From contig JAFKDC010000030.1 in the NCBI GenBank assembly GCA_017255395.1, positions 1 to 49,685 on the forward strand: DNA of 49,685 nucleotides. The letters are read 5' to 3'. Shown piece after piece: positions 20,220-29,360 of this stretch. The position numbers and the translations under genes were made by a program. The DNA is from Enemella evansiae. GTDB taxonomy: Bacteria; Pseudomonadota; Alphaproteobacteria; Rhodobacterales; Rhodobacteraceae. Under the pieces are notes generated by a model. That model was not told the DNA's origin, searched no databases, and saw only the letters and a list, made by a program, of their open reading frames with translations. The stretch's first letter is position 1. Every line of letters begins with the position of its first letter.

Positions 20220-20569
20220 CTGTCTTGCTCCTGTCGCACGCGTGGTCACGCGTAATAAAATTGCGGCGCAGAGCCGCGCCGATGCCGGATGCTTTAACAC
20301 GGGGGTTTTGGAATGGAACAGGACGCAATCGCCCGGTTAGCGTTATCAGGTAGAGTTTAGCGCAACCAAAATGCCGTTAGCGGAACCAATGGGCAGCCGG
20401 TGCAATGCATCGGAAACAGGTGAGGCTTTTTAGCCATTCCTTTGCGAAATTCGGGTCCGATGATGGGCGCAGGCTGGCCCGATTCGCACTTTTACATTGT
20501 CGGAAAGCAGAAAATCGCCGATAGTTCGGAAAAAAATAAGGCAACCAGAGCAGTATAAGGACAAGTGAA
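20220..20569. other. Divergent pckA/chvI control region
   Basis: The 350-base region separates pckA (minus) and chvI (plus) and is AT-richer than the genes around it. It contains the three phased TTAGCG elements at 20336-20387. The chvI ribosome site AAGGACAAGTGAA sits just before its ATG at 20570. No small gene is supported here. Confidence 0.5.
20336..20387. promoter_or_regulatory. Three 20-bp-phased CceR/PckR-like operators
   Basis: GTTAGCGTTATC (20336-20347), TTTAGCGCAACC (20356-20367) and GTTAGCGGAACC (20376-20387) share TTAGCG exactly 20 bp apart. The palindrome GTTAGCGCTAAC is, as I recall it, the target of the LacI-family regulator CceR/PckR that controls carbon metabolism and pckA in Rhodobacterales. 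Each copy differs from it at two or three positions. Which gene they control is inference. Confidence 0.5.
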
Positions 20570-21271
20570 ATGTCTAAGATCGCCCTTGTGGACGATGACA
20601 GGAACATCCTGACATCGGTGTCGATGACTCTTGAGGCAGAAGGGTTTGAGGTCGAGACCTACAATGATGGACAGGCGGCGCTTGATGCCTTCAACAAGAA
20701 GATGCCCGACATGGCCGTCTTCGACATCAAGATGCCCCGCATGGACGGCATGGACCTGCTGCAGCGCGTGCGTCAGAAATCCAAGATGCCGGTGATTTTC
20801 CTGACCTCCAAGGACGACGAGATCGACGAGGTTCTGGGCCTGCGCATGGGCGCCGACGACTACGTCAAGAAGCCCTTCAGCCAGCGCCTTCTGGTGGAGC
20901 GGATCCGCGCCCTGCTGCGCCGGCAAGAGGCCGTGGCCGGCGAGGTCGTGGGCGACACCGAAGAGACCAAGCTGATGATCCGCGGTTCGCTGACCATGGA
21001 CCCGCTGCGCCACGCGGTATCGTGGAAGGGCAAGGACGTGTCGTTGACCGTCACCGAATTCCTGCTGTTGCAGGCGCTGGCCCAGCGTCCCGGCTTCGTC
21101 AAGTCGCGCGACCAGCTGATGGACGTGGCCTATGACGATCAGGTCTACGTCGACGACCGCACCATCGACAGCCACATCAAGCGTCTGCGCAAGAAGATGC
21201 GCAGCGTCGATACCGATTTCTCGGCGATCGAGACATTGTACGGCATCGGCTACCGCTACAACGAAGAGTAG
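20570..21271 (+). CDS. chvI: Response regulator ChvI
   Basis: The 233-residue OmpR-type regulator has a receiver domain (about 1-120) with phospho-acceptor D52 in [12 protein letters not shown], the conserved Lys in DDYVKKPF, and a winged-helix DNA-binding domain (about 135-230) with [15 protein letters not shown] and [16 protein letters not shown]. ChvI with ChvG forms the acid- and envelope-responsive system of alphaproteobacteria. chvG begins three bases after its stop. Confidence 0.93.
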   Translation: MSKIALVDDDRNILTSVSMTLEAEGFEVETYNDGQAALDAFNKKMPDMAVFDIKMPRMDGMDLLQRVRQKSKMPVIFLTSKDDEIDEVLGLRMGADDYVKKPFSQRLLVERIRALLRRQEAVAGEVVGDTEETKLMIRGSLTMDPLRHAVSWKGKDVSLTVTEFLLLQALAQRPGFVKSRDQLMDVAYDDQVYVDDRTIDSHIKRLRKKMRSVDTDFSAIETLYGIGYRYNEE

Positions 21272-21274
21272 GTC

Positions 21275-22996
21275 ATGGCCCTGGCCGAGCGGTTCTCGAA
21301 CCAAGGCGAGGTGGATCGCCGCGATGCCGATGTTGTTCTGGGCGACGATTGGGTTGCCCCGGACAGCACGGTGGAAAAAGAGCTGCGCGACAGCCGCGCG
21401 CGGCGCGGCGGCCTGTCGACGCTCAACCGCTCTCCGCTGACGCGGAAGATCATCACCTTCAACCTGATCGCCCTGAACGTTCTGGTGGCCGGGGTGCTTT
21501 GGCTGAACTCGTCGCGCGACACGCTTGCAGAGCAGCGCACCAACGGGTTGCAGGCGCAGGTGGAACTGATCGCCGACGTCTTCGAGGCCGGGCTGGAGGT
21601 TGCGCCCGGCAGCGGCCTTGGCCGCGCCGAGGGCCCGGATATTGCCGCGACCGTCGCGGGGATCGAGCTGCGTCAGGGGGCACAGCTTCTGGTCTACGAC
21701 AGTGCCGGCTTTCTCGTGGGCGAGGCCACGGGCACCCTTGAGCCCGCGATCCTGGCTGCGCCGACGGACGACAAGCCTACCCTGATCACGGATTTCCTCG
21801 ACACCGTCTGGCAGAGCGTGGCTGGCCTTTTCACCTATTTCGCGGCAGAGCCCGAGCTGGTGCTCGAAGACAAGCTGCGCCGCCTGATCGAAGCGGGCGA
21901 TCCCGCCGAGACCAGGGTCGAGACCGGCACCGGGCCGGAGGGCGAAACCCTGTTTCACGCGTTCAGCCCGATCCGGCAGGGGGACGCGATCCTCGGGACC
22001 GTGGCGCTGGTTTCTCCGGCGCGCGAGATCGACGCCGCCGTCAGCGCAGAGCGTGAGCGCGTGTTGCAGATGTTCGTGATCGCGACGCTGGTGTCCATCG
22101 GTCTCAGCCTCGTGCTGGCCTCGACCATCGCCAACCCGATTTCGGACCTTGCCGATGCCGCCGAAATCGGCCGCGACCGCAACCGCAAGCACAAGGGCGT
22201 GGGCCGCATCCGCATCCCCGACCTGACCGCGCGCCCCGACGAGATCGGCCGCCTGTCCGGCGCCCTGCGGGGCATGGTCGGCGCGCTTTACGACCGGATC
22301 GACAGCAACGAACAGTTCGCCGCCGACGTGGCCCATGAGATCAAGAACCCGCTTGCCTCGCTGCGCTCGGCCATCGGCAGCCTGCGCATCGTCAAGAAGG
22401 AAGAGCATCGCAACAAGCTGCTGGACGTGATCGAGCATGACGTGCGCCGCCTCGACCGGCTGGTCAGCGACATCTCCAACGCCTCGCGGCTGGATTCCGA
22501 GCTTGTGAAGGAAGACGAGCAGGAATTCGACCTGCTGGACATGCTGGGCAACCTCGGTGAATTCCTCGGGCAGGACGCCCGCTCCAAGGGGATCGAGTTC
22601 ATCTCGGACCTGCCCAAGCGCCCGATCACCATCAACGGGCTGGAGCCGCGGCTGGCGCAGGTCTTCGTCAACCTGATCTCCAACGCCATTTCCTTCTGCG
22701 AGGACGGCGACGCGATCCGGGTCTGGGCGCGCAAGCGCGACAACCGCGTGCTTGTGGTGGTCGAGGATACCGGCCCCGGCATCCCCGAGGAATCGCTCGG
22801 CAAGATCTTCAAGCGCTTCTACACTTCGCGCCCCCAGCAGGATTTCGGCAACAACTCGGGCCTCGGTCTGGCGATCTCCAAGCAGATCGTCGAGGCGCAT
22901 GGCGGCGTGATCTGGGCCGAGAATATCCGCCCGACCGAAGCGGACGTGACCTCGGAGCCCCTTGGTGCCCGCTTCGTGGTGGGTCTGCCGGTCTGA
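21275..22996 (+). CDS. chvG: Sensor histidine kinase ChvG
   Basis: The 573-residue membrane kinase has an N-terminal cytosolic segment, a first transmembrane helix at about residues 62-83 and a periplasmic sensor domain of some 170 residues. A second helix (about 265-288) and HAMP domain follow. The phospho-accepting H354 lies in [14 protein letters not shown], and the ATPase domain shows [16 protein letters not shown] (N box), DTGPGIPEE and [19 protein letters not shown]. It is the partner of ChvI. In alphaproteobacteria the periplasmic repressor ExoR can act on it; no exoR is in this window. Confidence 0.92.
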   Translation: MALAERFSNQGEVDRRDADVVLGDDWVAPDSTVEKELRDSRARRGGLSTLNRSPLTRKIITFNLIALNVLVAGVLWLNSSRDTLAEQRTNGLQAQVELIADVFEAGLEVAPGSGLGRAEGPDIAATVAGIELRQGAQLLVYDSAGFLVGEATGTLEPAILAAPTDDKPTLITDFLDTVWQSVAGLFTYFAAEPELVLEDKLRRLIEAGDPAETRVETGTGPEGETLFHAFSPIRQGDAILGTVALVSPAREIDAAVSAERERVLQMFVIATLVSIGLSLVLASTIANPISDLADAAEIGRDRNRKHKGVGRIRIPDLTARPDEIGRLSGALRGMVGALYDRIDSNEQFAADVAHEIKNPLASLRSAIGSLRIVKKEEHRNKLLDVIEHDVRRLDRLVSDISNASRLDSELVKEDEQEFDLLDMLGNLGEFLGQDARSKGIEFISDLPKRPITINGLEPRLAQVFVNLISNAISFCEDGDAIRVWARKRDNRVLVVVEDTGPGIPEESLGKIFKRFYTSRPQQDFGNNSGLGLAISKQIVEAHGGVIWAENIRPTEADVTSEPLGARFVVGLPV

Positions 22997-23001
22997 TCCC
23001 G

Positions 23002-23418
23002 GTGCCGGAGGTTCTGCATGCCTCTGCCGTCGCGCTGCGCGGGCGCGGTCTGCTGATCTGCGGGGCCAGCGGCTCTGGCAAGTCGGGGCTGGCGCTGGAG
23101 CTGATGGCGCGCGGCGCCTCGCTGATCGCCGACGACCGGGTGATCGCCACGCGGCAGGGCGACACGGTCCGCCTGACCGCCCCGGAGGCGATTCGTGGCA
23201 TGATAGAGGCGCGCGGCATCGGCCTGCTGAACGCGACCCCTGCGGGCGATACGGCCCTGGCCGCGATCCTCGACCTCGACACGCCGGAACCCGAACGTTT
23301 GCCGCCTTTCCGTACAAGGCGCCTGCTGGGCCTCGAATTCCCGTTGCTTCACAATCCCGCGTCCCCCTATTTGTCCTCAGCCCTCGTGCAATATCTTTGC
23401 GAGGGTCGGAGAATGTGA
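23002..23418 (+). CDS. hprK: HPr kinase (short alphaproteobacterial form)
   Basis: The 138-residue protein is the C-terminal kinase domain only of HPr kinase, as is usual in alphaproteobacteria. The P-loop is GASGSGKS at residues 21-28, followed by [11 protein letters not shown] and the region [14 protein letters not shown]. It would phosphorylate the regulatory Ser of HPr encoded nearby. Start is GTG at 23002, five bases after the chvG stop. rapZ starts two bases after its stop, so the chvI-to-ptsH stretch reads as one operon. Confidence 0.88.
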   Translation: MPEVLHASAVALRGRGLLICGASGSGKSGLALELMARGASLIADDRVIATRQGDTVRLTAPEAIRGMIEARGIGLLNATPAGDTALAAILDLDTPEPERLPPFRTRRLLGLEFPLLHNPASPYLSSALVQYLCEGRRM

Positions 23419-23420
23419 CC

Positions 23421-24344
23421 ATGGACCAGATCATCGCCAACACCAGCCGCATCGTGCTTGTCACCGGGCCTTCGGGCGCCGGGCGGTCCTCTGCGATCAA
23501 CGTGCTGGAGGATCAGGGCTTCGAATCCATCGACAACATCCCGCTCAGCCTGATCCCGCGCCTGATCGAGGGCGACGAGGCGCAGCCGCGTCCCATGGCG
23601 CTGGGGATCGACGTGCGCAACCGCGACTTCAGCGTCGATGGCCTGCTGGAACTGCGCAGCCTACTGGCGCGCAATCCCGCGTGTTCGGTCGACCTGCTCT
23701 ACCTCGATTGCAGCACAGAGGTGCTGGCGCGGCGCTACAGCGAAACCCGCCGCCGCCACCCGCTGGCCCCGGACGAGACGCCAACAGACGGTATCCTGCG
23801 CGAGAAGGCCCTGCTGGAGGACCTGCGCGGTCGCGCCGACATCCTGATCGACACCTCGGAACTGTCGATCCACGACTTCAAGGCCGAGATGGAGGGCTGG
23901 TTCGCCCGGGCTGACGCGCAGGGCATGGCCGTGTCTGTGCAAAGCTTTTCTTACAAGCGCGGGCTGCCCCAGGGCGTCGACATGATCTTCGACTGCCGCT
24001 TCCTGTCGAACCCGCATTGGGTGCCGGACCTGCGGCCGCATACCGGGCTCGACCCGGAGGTGGCGCAATATGTCGCCGCCGATCCGCGCTACAGTCCGTT
24101 TCTCGACAAGGTCCGCGATCTGTCGCTGCTGATGCTGCCGGCCTGCGTCGAAGAGGGCAAGGCGCATTTCGCCATCGGCTTCGGCTGTACGGGCGGCAAG
24201 CACCGCTCTGTTGCACTTGCAGAAAACCTTGCCGATGCTCTTGCACAGGAAGGCTGGCGGGTGTCTATTCGCCACCGCGAGCTGGAGCGCCGCGGGCAAC
24301 CCGCGGCAGGACCGGCCAGCCATACCGGAAAGGCATCCGAGTGA
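23421..24344 (+). CDS. rapZ: RapZ-family nucleotide-binding protein
   Basis: The 307-residue protein (former YvcJ/YhbJ family) has a P-loop GPSGAGRSS at residues 16-24 and a C-terminal domain with the conserved [18 protein letters not shown] and [17 protein letters not shown]. RapZ in enterobacteria controls glucosamine-6-phosphate synthase through small RNAs, and in other groups it hydrolyses nucleotides; its role in alphaproteobacteria is less clear. Its stop overlaps the next start in GTGA, so it is coupled to the EIIA gene. Confidence 0.9.
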   Translation: MDQIIANTSRIVLVTGPSGAGRSSAINVLEDQGFESIDNIPLSLIPRLIEGDEAQPRPMALGIDVRNRDFSVDGLLELRSLLARNPACSVDLLYLDCSTEVLARRYSETRRRHPLAPDETPTDGILREKALLEDLRGRADILIDTSELSIHDFKAEMEGWFARADAQGMAVSVQSFSYKRGLPQGVDMIFDCRFLSNPHWVPDLRPHTGLDPEVAQYVAADPRYSPFLDKVRDLSLLMLPACVEEGKAHFAIGFGCTGGKHRSVALAENLADALAQEGWRVSIRHRELERRGQPAAGPASHTGKASE

Positions 24345-24739
24345 TCGGGATAGTTATCGTCGCGCATGGGGGCCTGGCCAGGGAATACCTGGCTGCAGTG
24401 CAGCATGTGGTGGGCGAACAGAAGGGCATGACCGCCATCGCCATCGAGGCCGACTGTGACCGCGACGGCAAGAAGGCAGAGATCGGCGCCGCCGCCAATG
24501 CCGTGGATCAGGGGCAGGGAGTCGTCATCGTGACCGATATGTTCGGCGGATCTCCGTCCAACCTGTCGCTGGACGCCTGCCGACACGACGACCGCCGTAT
24601 CCTGTACGGCGCAAACCTTCCGATGCTGATCAAGCTCGCCAAAAGCCGCCACCTGTCGGTCGGCGAGGCCGTGCGTGCGGCGCTCGAGGCGGGGCGGAAG
24701 TATATTGACGCGCAGAACGTCCCGGCGCATCCCTCCTGA
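24341..24739 (+). CDS. manX: PTS EIIA component, mannose family
   Basis: The 132-residue protein is a free EIIA-Man domain. The phospho-acceptor is H9 in [14 protein letters not shown], and the family motif [14 protein letters not shown] follows. With HPr and an EI encoded elsewhere it forms a phosphorelay that in alphaproteobacteria has no sugar permease and is used for regulation. Start is GTG at 24341, overlapping the rapZ stop by four bases. Confidence 0.9.
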   Translation: MIGIVIVAHGGLAREYLAAVQHVVGEQKGMTAIAIEADCDRDGKKAEIGAAANAVDQGQGVVIVTDMFGGSPSNLSLDACRHDDRRILYGANLPMLIKLAKSRHLSVGEAVRAALEAGRKYIDAQNVPAHPS

Positions 24740-24784
24740 CATCGGGGTCAGCGCCCCGCCAAAGACCCAAGGAAGGCCTTCGCC

Positions 24785-25063
24785 ATGACCTCACCCCTGC
24801 GCCGCGACATGAAGATCGTCAATGAGAAGGGCCTGCATGCCCGCGCCTCGGCCCGGCTGGTCGAAGTGGTGGAGGCATTTGACGCAACGGCAGAGGTCTA
24901 TCGCGACGGAATGTCCGCCAGTGGCGACAGTATCATGGGGCTTTTGATGTTGGCAGCCGCCAAAGGAACCACTATTGAGGTCCAGACCTCGGGACCGGAT
25001 GCCGAGGCACTGGCGGATGCGGTCGAGGCGCTTGTTGCCAACCGCTTCGGAGAGGATCGCTAG
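24785..25063 (+). CDS. ptsH: Phosphocarrier protein HPr
   Basis: The 92-residue protein shows the PTS phospho-acceptor H18 in EKGLHARASARL and the HPr kinase site S49 in GDSIMGLLML. Both sites suit dual control by EI and the adjacent HprK. The N-terminus is a few residues longer than in enteric HPr. Start is ATG at 24785. It follows the EIIA gene by 45 bases in the same operon. Confidence 0.93.
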   Translation: MTSPLRRDMKIVNEKGLHARASARLVEVVEAFDATAEVYRDGMSASGDSIMGLLMLAAAKGTTIEVQTSGPDAEALADAVEALVANRFGEDR

Positions 25064-25118
25064 GCCCGGCTGACGGATGCGGGTGGGCCAGCCTTTGCAC
25101 GGGATCGCAGAGAGACGC

Positions 25119-26000
25119 ATGGTCGACAGCACCCAGGCAACGGGCCGCAAGGCCCAGGCGCGCGGACCGGCGGCCCCGGCGCCCTACGACAAGCGCAAGA
25201 TCAGCTACGCCAATACCTTCACCAATCGGTGGAAGGCCAATACCATTCGCGCGATGGAATGGGCGACGGGAAAGATCCCGCTGCTGCGCATGGTGCGCCG
25301 GTTCGAACGCATCGGCCCGGCAGAGGGTCAGGCCTTCTGGCGGCAGGCGCTGGACATCATGCAGATCGGGCTGAACACGCCGGCGGACCAGATTGCCCGC
25401 ATCCCGAAGACGGGGCCGGTGATCGTTGTCGCCAACCACCCGCACGGGCTGGTGGACGGCATGGTGCTCGCCGACCTGATCGGCCGCGTGCGCGAGGACT
25501 ACAAGATCCTGACCCGGTCGCTGCTGACCGGCGTGAAGGAGATCGAGCCCTTCATGATCCCGGTGCCCTTTCCGCACGAAGAGGACGCCAAGGAACAAAG
25601 CCTTGAAATGCGCGCCCGCGCCATGGATCACCTCGCCGGCGGCGGCGTGATTGTGCTCTTCCCCTCAGGCGTGGTCGCCTCGTCCGAAACATGGTTCGGC
25701 CCGGCGGTCGAGGCCGGCTGGAATCCCTTCACGGCGCGGATGATCCAGCGGTCGGGGGCGACCGTTGTGCCGGTCTTCTTCCCGGGCCAGAACTCGCGCG
25801 CCTACCAGATCGCCAACAAGGTCTCTCCGACGATCCGGCAGGGGCTGCTGATCCACGAGGTCGTGCACGCCTGCGGCAAGGACCAGAAGCCGGTGGTGGG
25901 CCAGCCGATCTCTCCGGCAGAGGTCAGGGCCTTCACCGGCGGCACCCGCGATTTCGTGCAATGGCTGCGCGATCGGGTCCTGTCGCTGCGCGAAGACTGA
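25119..26000 (+). CDS. 1-acyl-glycerol-3-phosphate acyltransferase-like protein
   Basis: The 293-residue protein has a PlsC-type acyltransferase domain. The acyl-transfer motif is VVANHPHGLVDGMVLADL, and later motifs are GGGVIVLFPSGVVA and ATVVPVFFPGQNSRAY. It probably acylates lysophospholipid or an ornithine-lipid precursor at the membrane; substrate cannot be read. The ATG at 25119 has a purine-rich GAGAGA site; an earlier in-frame ATG at 25077 is possible. It lies 55 bases after ptsH and may be cotranscribed. Confidence 0.8.
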   Translation: MVDSTQATGRKAQARGPAAPAPYDKRKISYANTFTNRWKANTIRAMEWATGKIPLLRMVRRFERIGPAEGQAFWRQALDIMQIGLNTPADQIARIPKTGPVIVVANHPHGLVDGMVLADLIGRVREDYKILTRSLLTGVKEIEPFMIPVPFPHEEDAKEQSLEMRARAMDHLAGGGVIVLFPSGVVASSETWFGPAVEAGWNPFTARMIQRSGATVVPVFFPGQNSRAYQIANKVSPTIRQGLLIHEVVHACGKDQKPVVGQPISPAEVRAFTGGTRDFVQWLRDRVLSLRED

Positions 26001-26024
26001 ACCGGGGGCGCCACCCGCGCCTCT

Positions 26025-26061
26025 GCTTCTTCTTGGCCCAAATACCCTCGGGGTTTGGGGC
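26025..26061 (-). repeat. Rhodobacterales intergenic repeat, copy 2
   Basis: On the minus strand this reads GGGTATTTGGGCCAAGAAGA, matching the core of the copies at 13787 and 44400. It lies between convergent genes and runs into a TTGGGGC/GCCCCAA hairpin at 26055-26071. Confidence 0.65.
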
Positions 26062-26071
26062 AGAGCCCCAA
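26055..26071. terminator. Hairpin between convergent genes
   Basis: TTGGGGC-AGA-GCCCCAA is a perfect 7-bp stem between the acyltransferase stop (26000) and the dehydrogenase stop (26124). It overlaps the dispersed repeat and may serve as a two-way terminator. Confidence 0.45.
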
Positions 26072-26123
26072 GAGGGATCGACCGGGGCCGTGCCATGGGG
26101 GCGTTGGACGCCCCCGTCCGATC

Positions 26124-26999
26124 TCAGCGCGTCGGCACCGGGCTGTCGCCGCGATAGTCGTAGAAACCGCGCCTGGTCTTGCGGCCCAGCCAGCCCGCCT
26201 CGACGTATTTCGTCAGCAGCGGGCAGGGGCGGTACTTGGTGTCTGCCAGCCCGTCGTGCAGCACGTTCATGATCGCAAGGCAGGTGTCCAGCCCGATGAA
26301 ATCCGCCAGTTCCAGCGGCCCCATGGGATGGTTGGCGCCCAGCTTCATCGCCATGTCGATCGACCGCACGTTGCCGACCCCTTCGTAGAGCGTGTAGCAG
26401 GCTTCGTTGATCATCGGGATCAGGATGCGGTTGACGATGAAGGCGGGGAAATCCTCGGCGCTGGCGGCGGTCTTGCCAAGGGTCTCGACGACCTTCAGGC
26501 AGGCCTCGTAGGTCTCCTGGTCCGTGGCAATGCCGCGGATCAGCTCGACCAGTTGCATCAGCGGCACCGGGTTCATGAAGTGGAAGCCCATGAAGCGCTC
26601 GGGCCGGTCGGTCCGGCTGGCCAGCCGGGTGATCGAGATCGACGAGGTATTCGAGGTCAGGATCGTGTTCTCGGCCAGATCCGGCACCAGTGCCTCGAAG
26701 ATCTTGTGCTTGACCTCCTCGCGCTCGGTCGCGGCCTCGATCACCAGGTCGGTCTTGGCGACCTGCGACAGTTCCAGCGTCGTCCGGATGCGGTCGAGCG
26801 CCGCGTCACGATCGTCGGCAGAGATTGCCTCGCGGCTGACCTGCCGGTCCATGTTCTTGCGGATCAGGGCAGAGGCCTTGTCCAGAGCCTCTTGACTGAC
26901 GTCATTGAGGCGGACGTCGTACCCGGCCAGTGCCATGACGTGGGCAATGCCGTTGCCCATCTGTCCGGCGCCCACGACGCCGACCGACTTGATTTCCAT
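26124..26999 (-). CDS. 3-hydroxybutyryl-CoA dehydrogenase
   Basis: The 291-residue NAD-dependent dehydrogenase interconverts acetoacetyl-CoA and 3-hydroxybutyryl-CoA. The Rossmann motif is GVVGAGQMGNGIAHV, and the catalytic His and partner residues appear in FMGFHFMNPVPLMQLVELI. The C-terminal 3HCDH domain includes NRILIPMINEA and LGRKTRRGFYDY. Length is typical of the short HbdA/PaaH type. Start is ATG at 26999 with AAGGGA upstream. It would link butyrate or polyhydroxybutyrate metabolism, though no partner gene is adjacent. Confidence 0.9.
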   Translation of the reverse strand: MEIKSVGVVGAGQMGNGIAHVMALAGYDVRLNDVSQEALDKASALIRKNMDRQVSREAISADDRDAALDRIRTTLELSQVAKTDLVIEAATEREEVKHKIFEALVPDLAENTILTSNTSSISITRLASRTDRPERFMGFHFMNPVPLMQLVELIRGIATDQETYEACLKVVETLGKTAASAEDFPAFIVNRILIPMINEACYTLYEGVGNVRSIDMAMKLGANHPMGPLELADFIGLDTCLAIMNVLHDGLADTKYRPCPLLTKYVEAGWLGRKTRRGFYDYRGDSPVPTR

Positions 27000-27154
27000 G
27001 ACCGTTCCCTTCTGCCCGTCCGGGGCACAGCATAGGGCCGCTCTCCGGGCATTCGCAAGGGCAGGTCGGAACAGTTCGACAGGCATTGTCGCATTAGCGA
27101 TTTGGCAAGGGGATTTTGTGATTCTCCCCCTCGGGTGAAAAAGGGGTGGACGCA

Positions 27155-27985
27155 ATGTCCGTACATGGTGGGGGCCAGGGCGCCCTTGAATACTATCCGT
27201 GCCGCTATGGCGCGTCGAGAATCCTGTTCCGGGGGCCGCGCAGACTGCTGGACGGCGCCTATGTGGCTTTCCTCGGCTCGACGGAAACATACGGCCGCTT
27301 CGTCGAAAAGCCGTTTCCGGCGCTGCTGGAGGACCGGCTGTCGGTCTCCTGCGCGAACTTCGGCGTGGTGAACGCCGGGGTCGACCTGTATCTCAACGAT
27401 CCGGCTGTCATGAACCTTGTGGCCGGGGCCAGCGCCAAGGTCGTTCAGGTCATGGGCGCGCAGAATCTCTCCAACCGCTTCTATGCCGTACATCCACGGC
27501 GGAACGACCGCTTCCTGCGGGCCTCGGACCGCCTCGGGGCGCTCTACCCCGAGGTGGACTTCACCGAGTTTCACTTCGTCCGGCACATGCTTGGCCGGTT
27601 GCAGGCGATCTCGGCCGAGCGTTTCGCGGCGGTGACCGACGAATTGCGGATGGCCTGGATCGCCCGGATGAAACATGTGCTGACGCAGATCCGCGGTCGG
27701 GTCGTGCTGTTCTGGTTTGCCGATCATGCGGTTCCGGCAGGGATCGCGGGCCCGGAGGCGCGCGATCCGCTTTTTGTGACGCGCGACATGATCGAGACGC
27801 TGCGCCCCCGGGTGCAGGCGGTGGTCGAGGTGGTGGCGTCGGACCGGGCGGCGGCACAGGGCACGCGGGGCATGGTCTTCAGCGATTTCGAGGCCTGCGC
27901 GGCGGCGGAACTGCTGGGTCCGGCGGCGCATATCGAGGCGGCGCAGGCGCTGGAAGACGTGTTGATGCCCCTCGTCTGGGATTGA
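27155..27985 (+). CDS. DUF6473-like protein
   Basis: The 276-residue protein contains VAFLGSTETYGRFVEKPFPALL and NFGVVNAGVDLYL near the N-terminus and RVVLFWFADHA in the middle. This pattern recalls DUF6473, a family I know from Rhodobacterales, sometimes near polysaccharide genes; function is not established. The ATG at 27155 is preferred because AAAAAGGGG precedes it; an in-frame GTG lies three codons upstream at 27146. It is divergent from the 3-hydroxybutyryl-CoA dehydrogenase. Confidence 0.7.
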   Translation: MSVHGGGQGALEYYPCRYGASRILFRGPRRLLDGAYVAFLGSTETYGRFVEKPFPALLEDRLSVSCANFGVVNAGVDLYLNDPAVMNLVAGASAKVVQVMGAQNLSNRFYAVHPRRNDRFLRASDRLGALYPEVDFTEFHFVRHMLGRLQAISAERFAAVTDELRMAWIARMKHVLTQIRGRVVLFWFADHAVPAGIAGPEARDPLFVTRDMIETLRPRVQAVVEVVASDRAAAQGTRGMVFSDFEACAAAELLGPAAHIEAAQALEDVLMPLVWD

Positions 27986-28129
27986 CCACCCGGACCTTGT
28001 CCCGGGGCCGCTGCCCGGCTTTCGGGGCGGGGCAGGTCCGCCCGCTGCCGGACATGGCGCCATTCCGGGCTTTTCGGCGGCGCGGTGCGGGGCTATGCCC
28101 CTCTGCGCAACGACAGAGGTCTTCGGCGC

Positions 28130-29269
28130 ATGCTGGAACTGACGATCACGGGGGCGCGGGTGCTGCGCCCGGGCGGCTGGGACTCCGGCGCGCTGGCCAT
28201 GGCCGGGGGACAGCTGCAGGCCGATCCGGTTGGCCGCCGCGTCGATCTGTCGGGCTACGAGGTCTTGCCCGGCATCGTGGACCCGCATGGCGACGGGTTC
28301 GAGCGCCACATGGCACCGCGCCGGGGCGCGCTGCGCGAGCGGGACAGCGGCATGGTCGCCTGCGCGGCGGAACTGGCGGCCTGCGGGATCACCACCGCCG
28401 TGCTGGCGCAGTTCTGGTCGTGGGAGGGCGGCATGCGCGGCCCCGACTTCGCGGCAGAGGTCTTTGCCGCCGTGGATGCGGTGGCCCCCTTGGTGCCCAT
28501 CGACCTGCGCCTGCAACTGCGCCTGGAAAGCTTCTTTGTCGAGAGTTTCCCGCAGGCCCTGGCGGCGGTGGAGCGGTTTGGCATCGGCTATGTCGTGTTC
28601 AACGATCACCTGCCGCACGCCCGCCTCGCCGAGGGGCGGACACCCCGGCGCCTGACCGGGCAGGCGCTGAAATCCGGTCGCAGCCCCGAGGCGCATCTGG
28701 CCCTGATGCAGCGCCTGCATGCCGAGGGCGCAGGGGTTCCGGCGGCGCTGGATGCGGTCTGCGCGGCGCTGGCGGCGCGGGATGTGCGCATGGGCAGCCA
28801 TGACGACCGCGATGGCGCCACGCGCGCCGACTGGCGGGCGCGGGGCGTCACGATTTCGGAGTTCCCCGAGACCCTAGAGGCCGCCGAGGCCGCGAAGGCG
28901 GCGGGTGAGCCGGTGATCCTTGGCGCCCCCAACGTGGTGCGCGGGGCCAGCCACGCGGGCAATGTTTCTGCCCTGTCGCTGGTCGAGGCGGGGCTTTGCG
29001 ACGCGCTGGCCTCGGACTACCACTACCCCTCGCCCGCGCGGGCGGCCTGGCGCTGTGTCGAGCTGGGGGTGCTGGACGCGGCGGATGCCTGGGCGCTGGT
29101 CTCTGACGGCCCGGCACGCCTGCTGGGCCTGACCGACCGGGGGCGGCTGGACAGCGGGCTGCGCGCGGATCTTGTGGTGGTGGAGCGTGAGACGCGCCGC
29201 ATCGTGGCGAGTATCGCGGGCGGGCAGGTGGCCTGGATGAGCGGCGCGGTGGCGGAACGGTTCTTCTGA
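28130..29269 (+). CDS. phnM: PhnM-type amidohydrolase, standalone
   Basis: The 379-residue metal-dependent hydrolase follows the PhnM pattern: VLPGIVDPHGDGFERH (metal ligands), CGITTAVLAQF, LRLQLRLESF, GSHDDRDGATRADWRARG, ISEFPETLEAA and the signature GAPNVVRGASHAGNVSAL with DALASDYHYPS. PhnM removes pyrophosphate from ribose 1-methylphosphonate 5-triphosphate in the C-P lyase pathway. No other phn gene lies in the window, so either the pathway is split or this copy has another substrate. Start is ATG at 28130; upstream in-frame codons look non-conserved. Confidence 0.8.
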   Translation: MLELTITGARVLRPGGWDSGALAMAGGQLQADPVGRRVDLSGYEVLPGIVDPHGDGFERHMAPRRGALRERDSGMVACAAELAACGITTAVLAQFWSWEGGMRGPDFAAEVFAAVDAVAPLVPIDLRLQLRLESFFVESFPQALAAVERFGIGYVVFNDHLPHARLAEGRTPRRLTGQALKSGRSPEAHLALMQRLHAEGAGVPAALDAVCAALAARDVRMGSHDDRDGATRADWRARGVTISEFPETLEAAEAAKAAGEPVILGAPNVVRGASHAGNVSALSLVEAGLCDALASDYHYPSPARAAWRCVELGVLDAADAWALVSDGPARLLGLTDRGRLDSGLRADLVVVERETRRIVASIAGGQVAWMSGAVAERFF

Positions 29270-29326
29270 CCCGCCCTGCCGGGGCGCCCTGCGCGCAGGG
29301 TGGTCTGCGTTCAGGCCACGCAGGCC

Positions 29327-29348
29327 CCGGGGGAGGGATCTCCCCCGG
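29327..29348. terminator. Hairpin between phnM and purK
   Basis: CCGGGGGAG-GGAT-CTCCCCCGG is a perfect 9-bp stem with a four-base loop, between the convergent stops at 29269 and 29361. It is a good candidate for a two-way terminator despite the missing T run. Confidence 0.5.
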
Positions 29349-29360
29349 CCCCCTCCGCCG

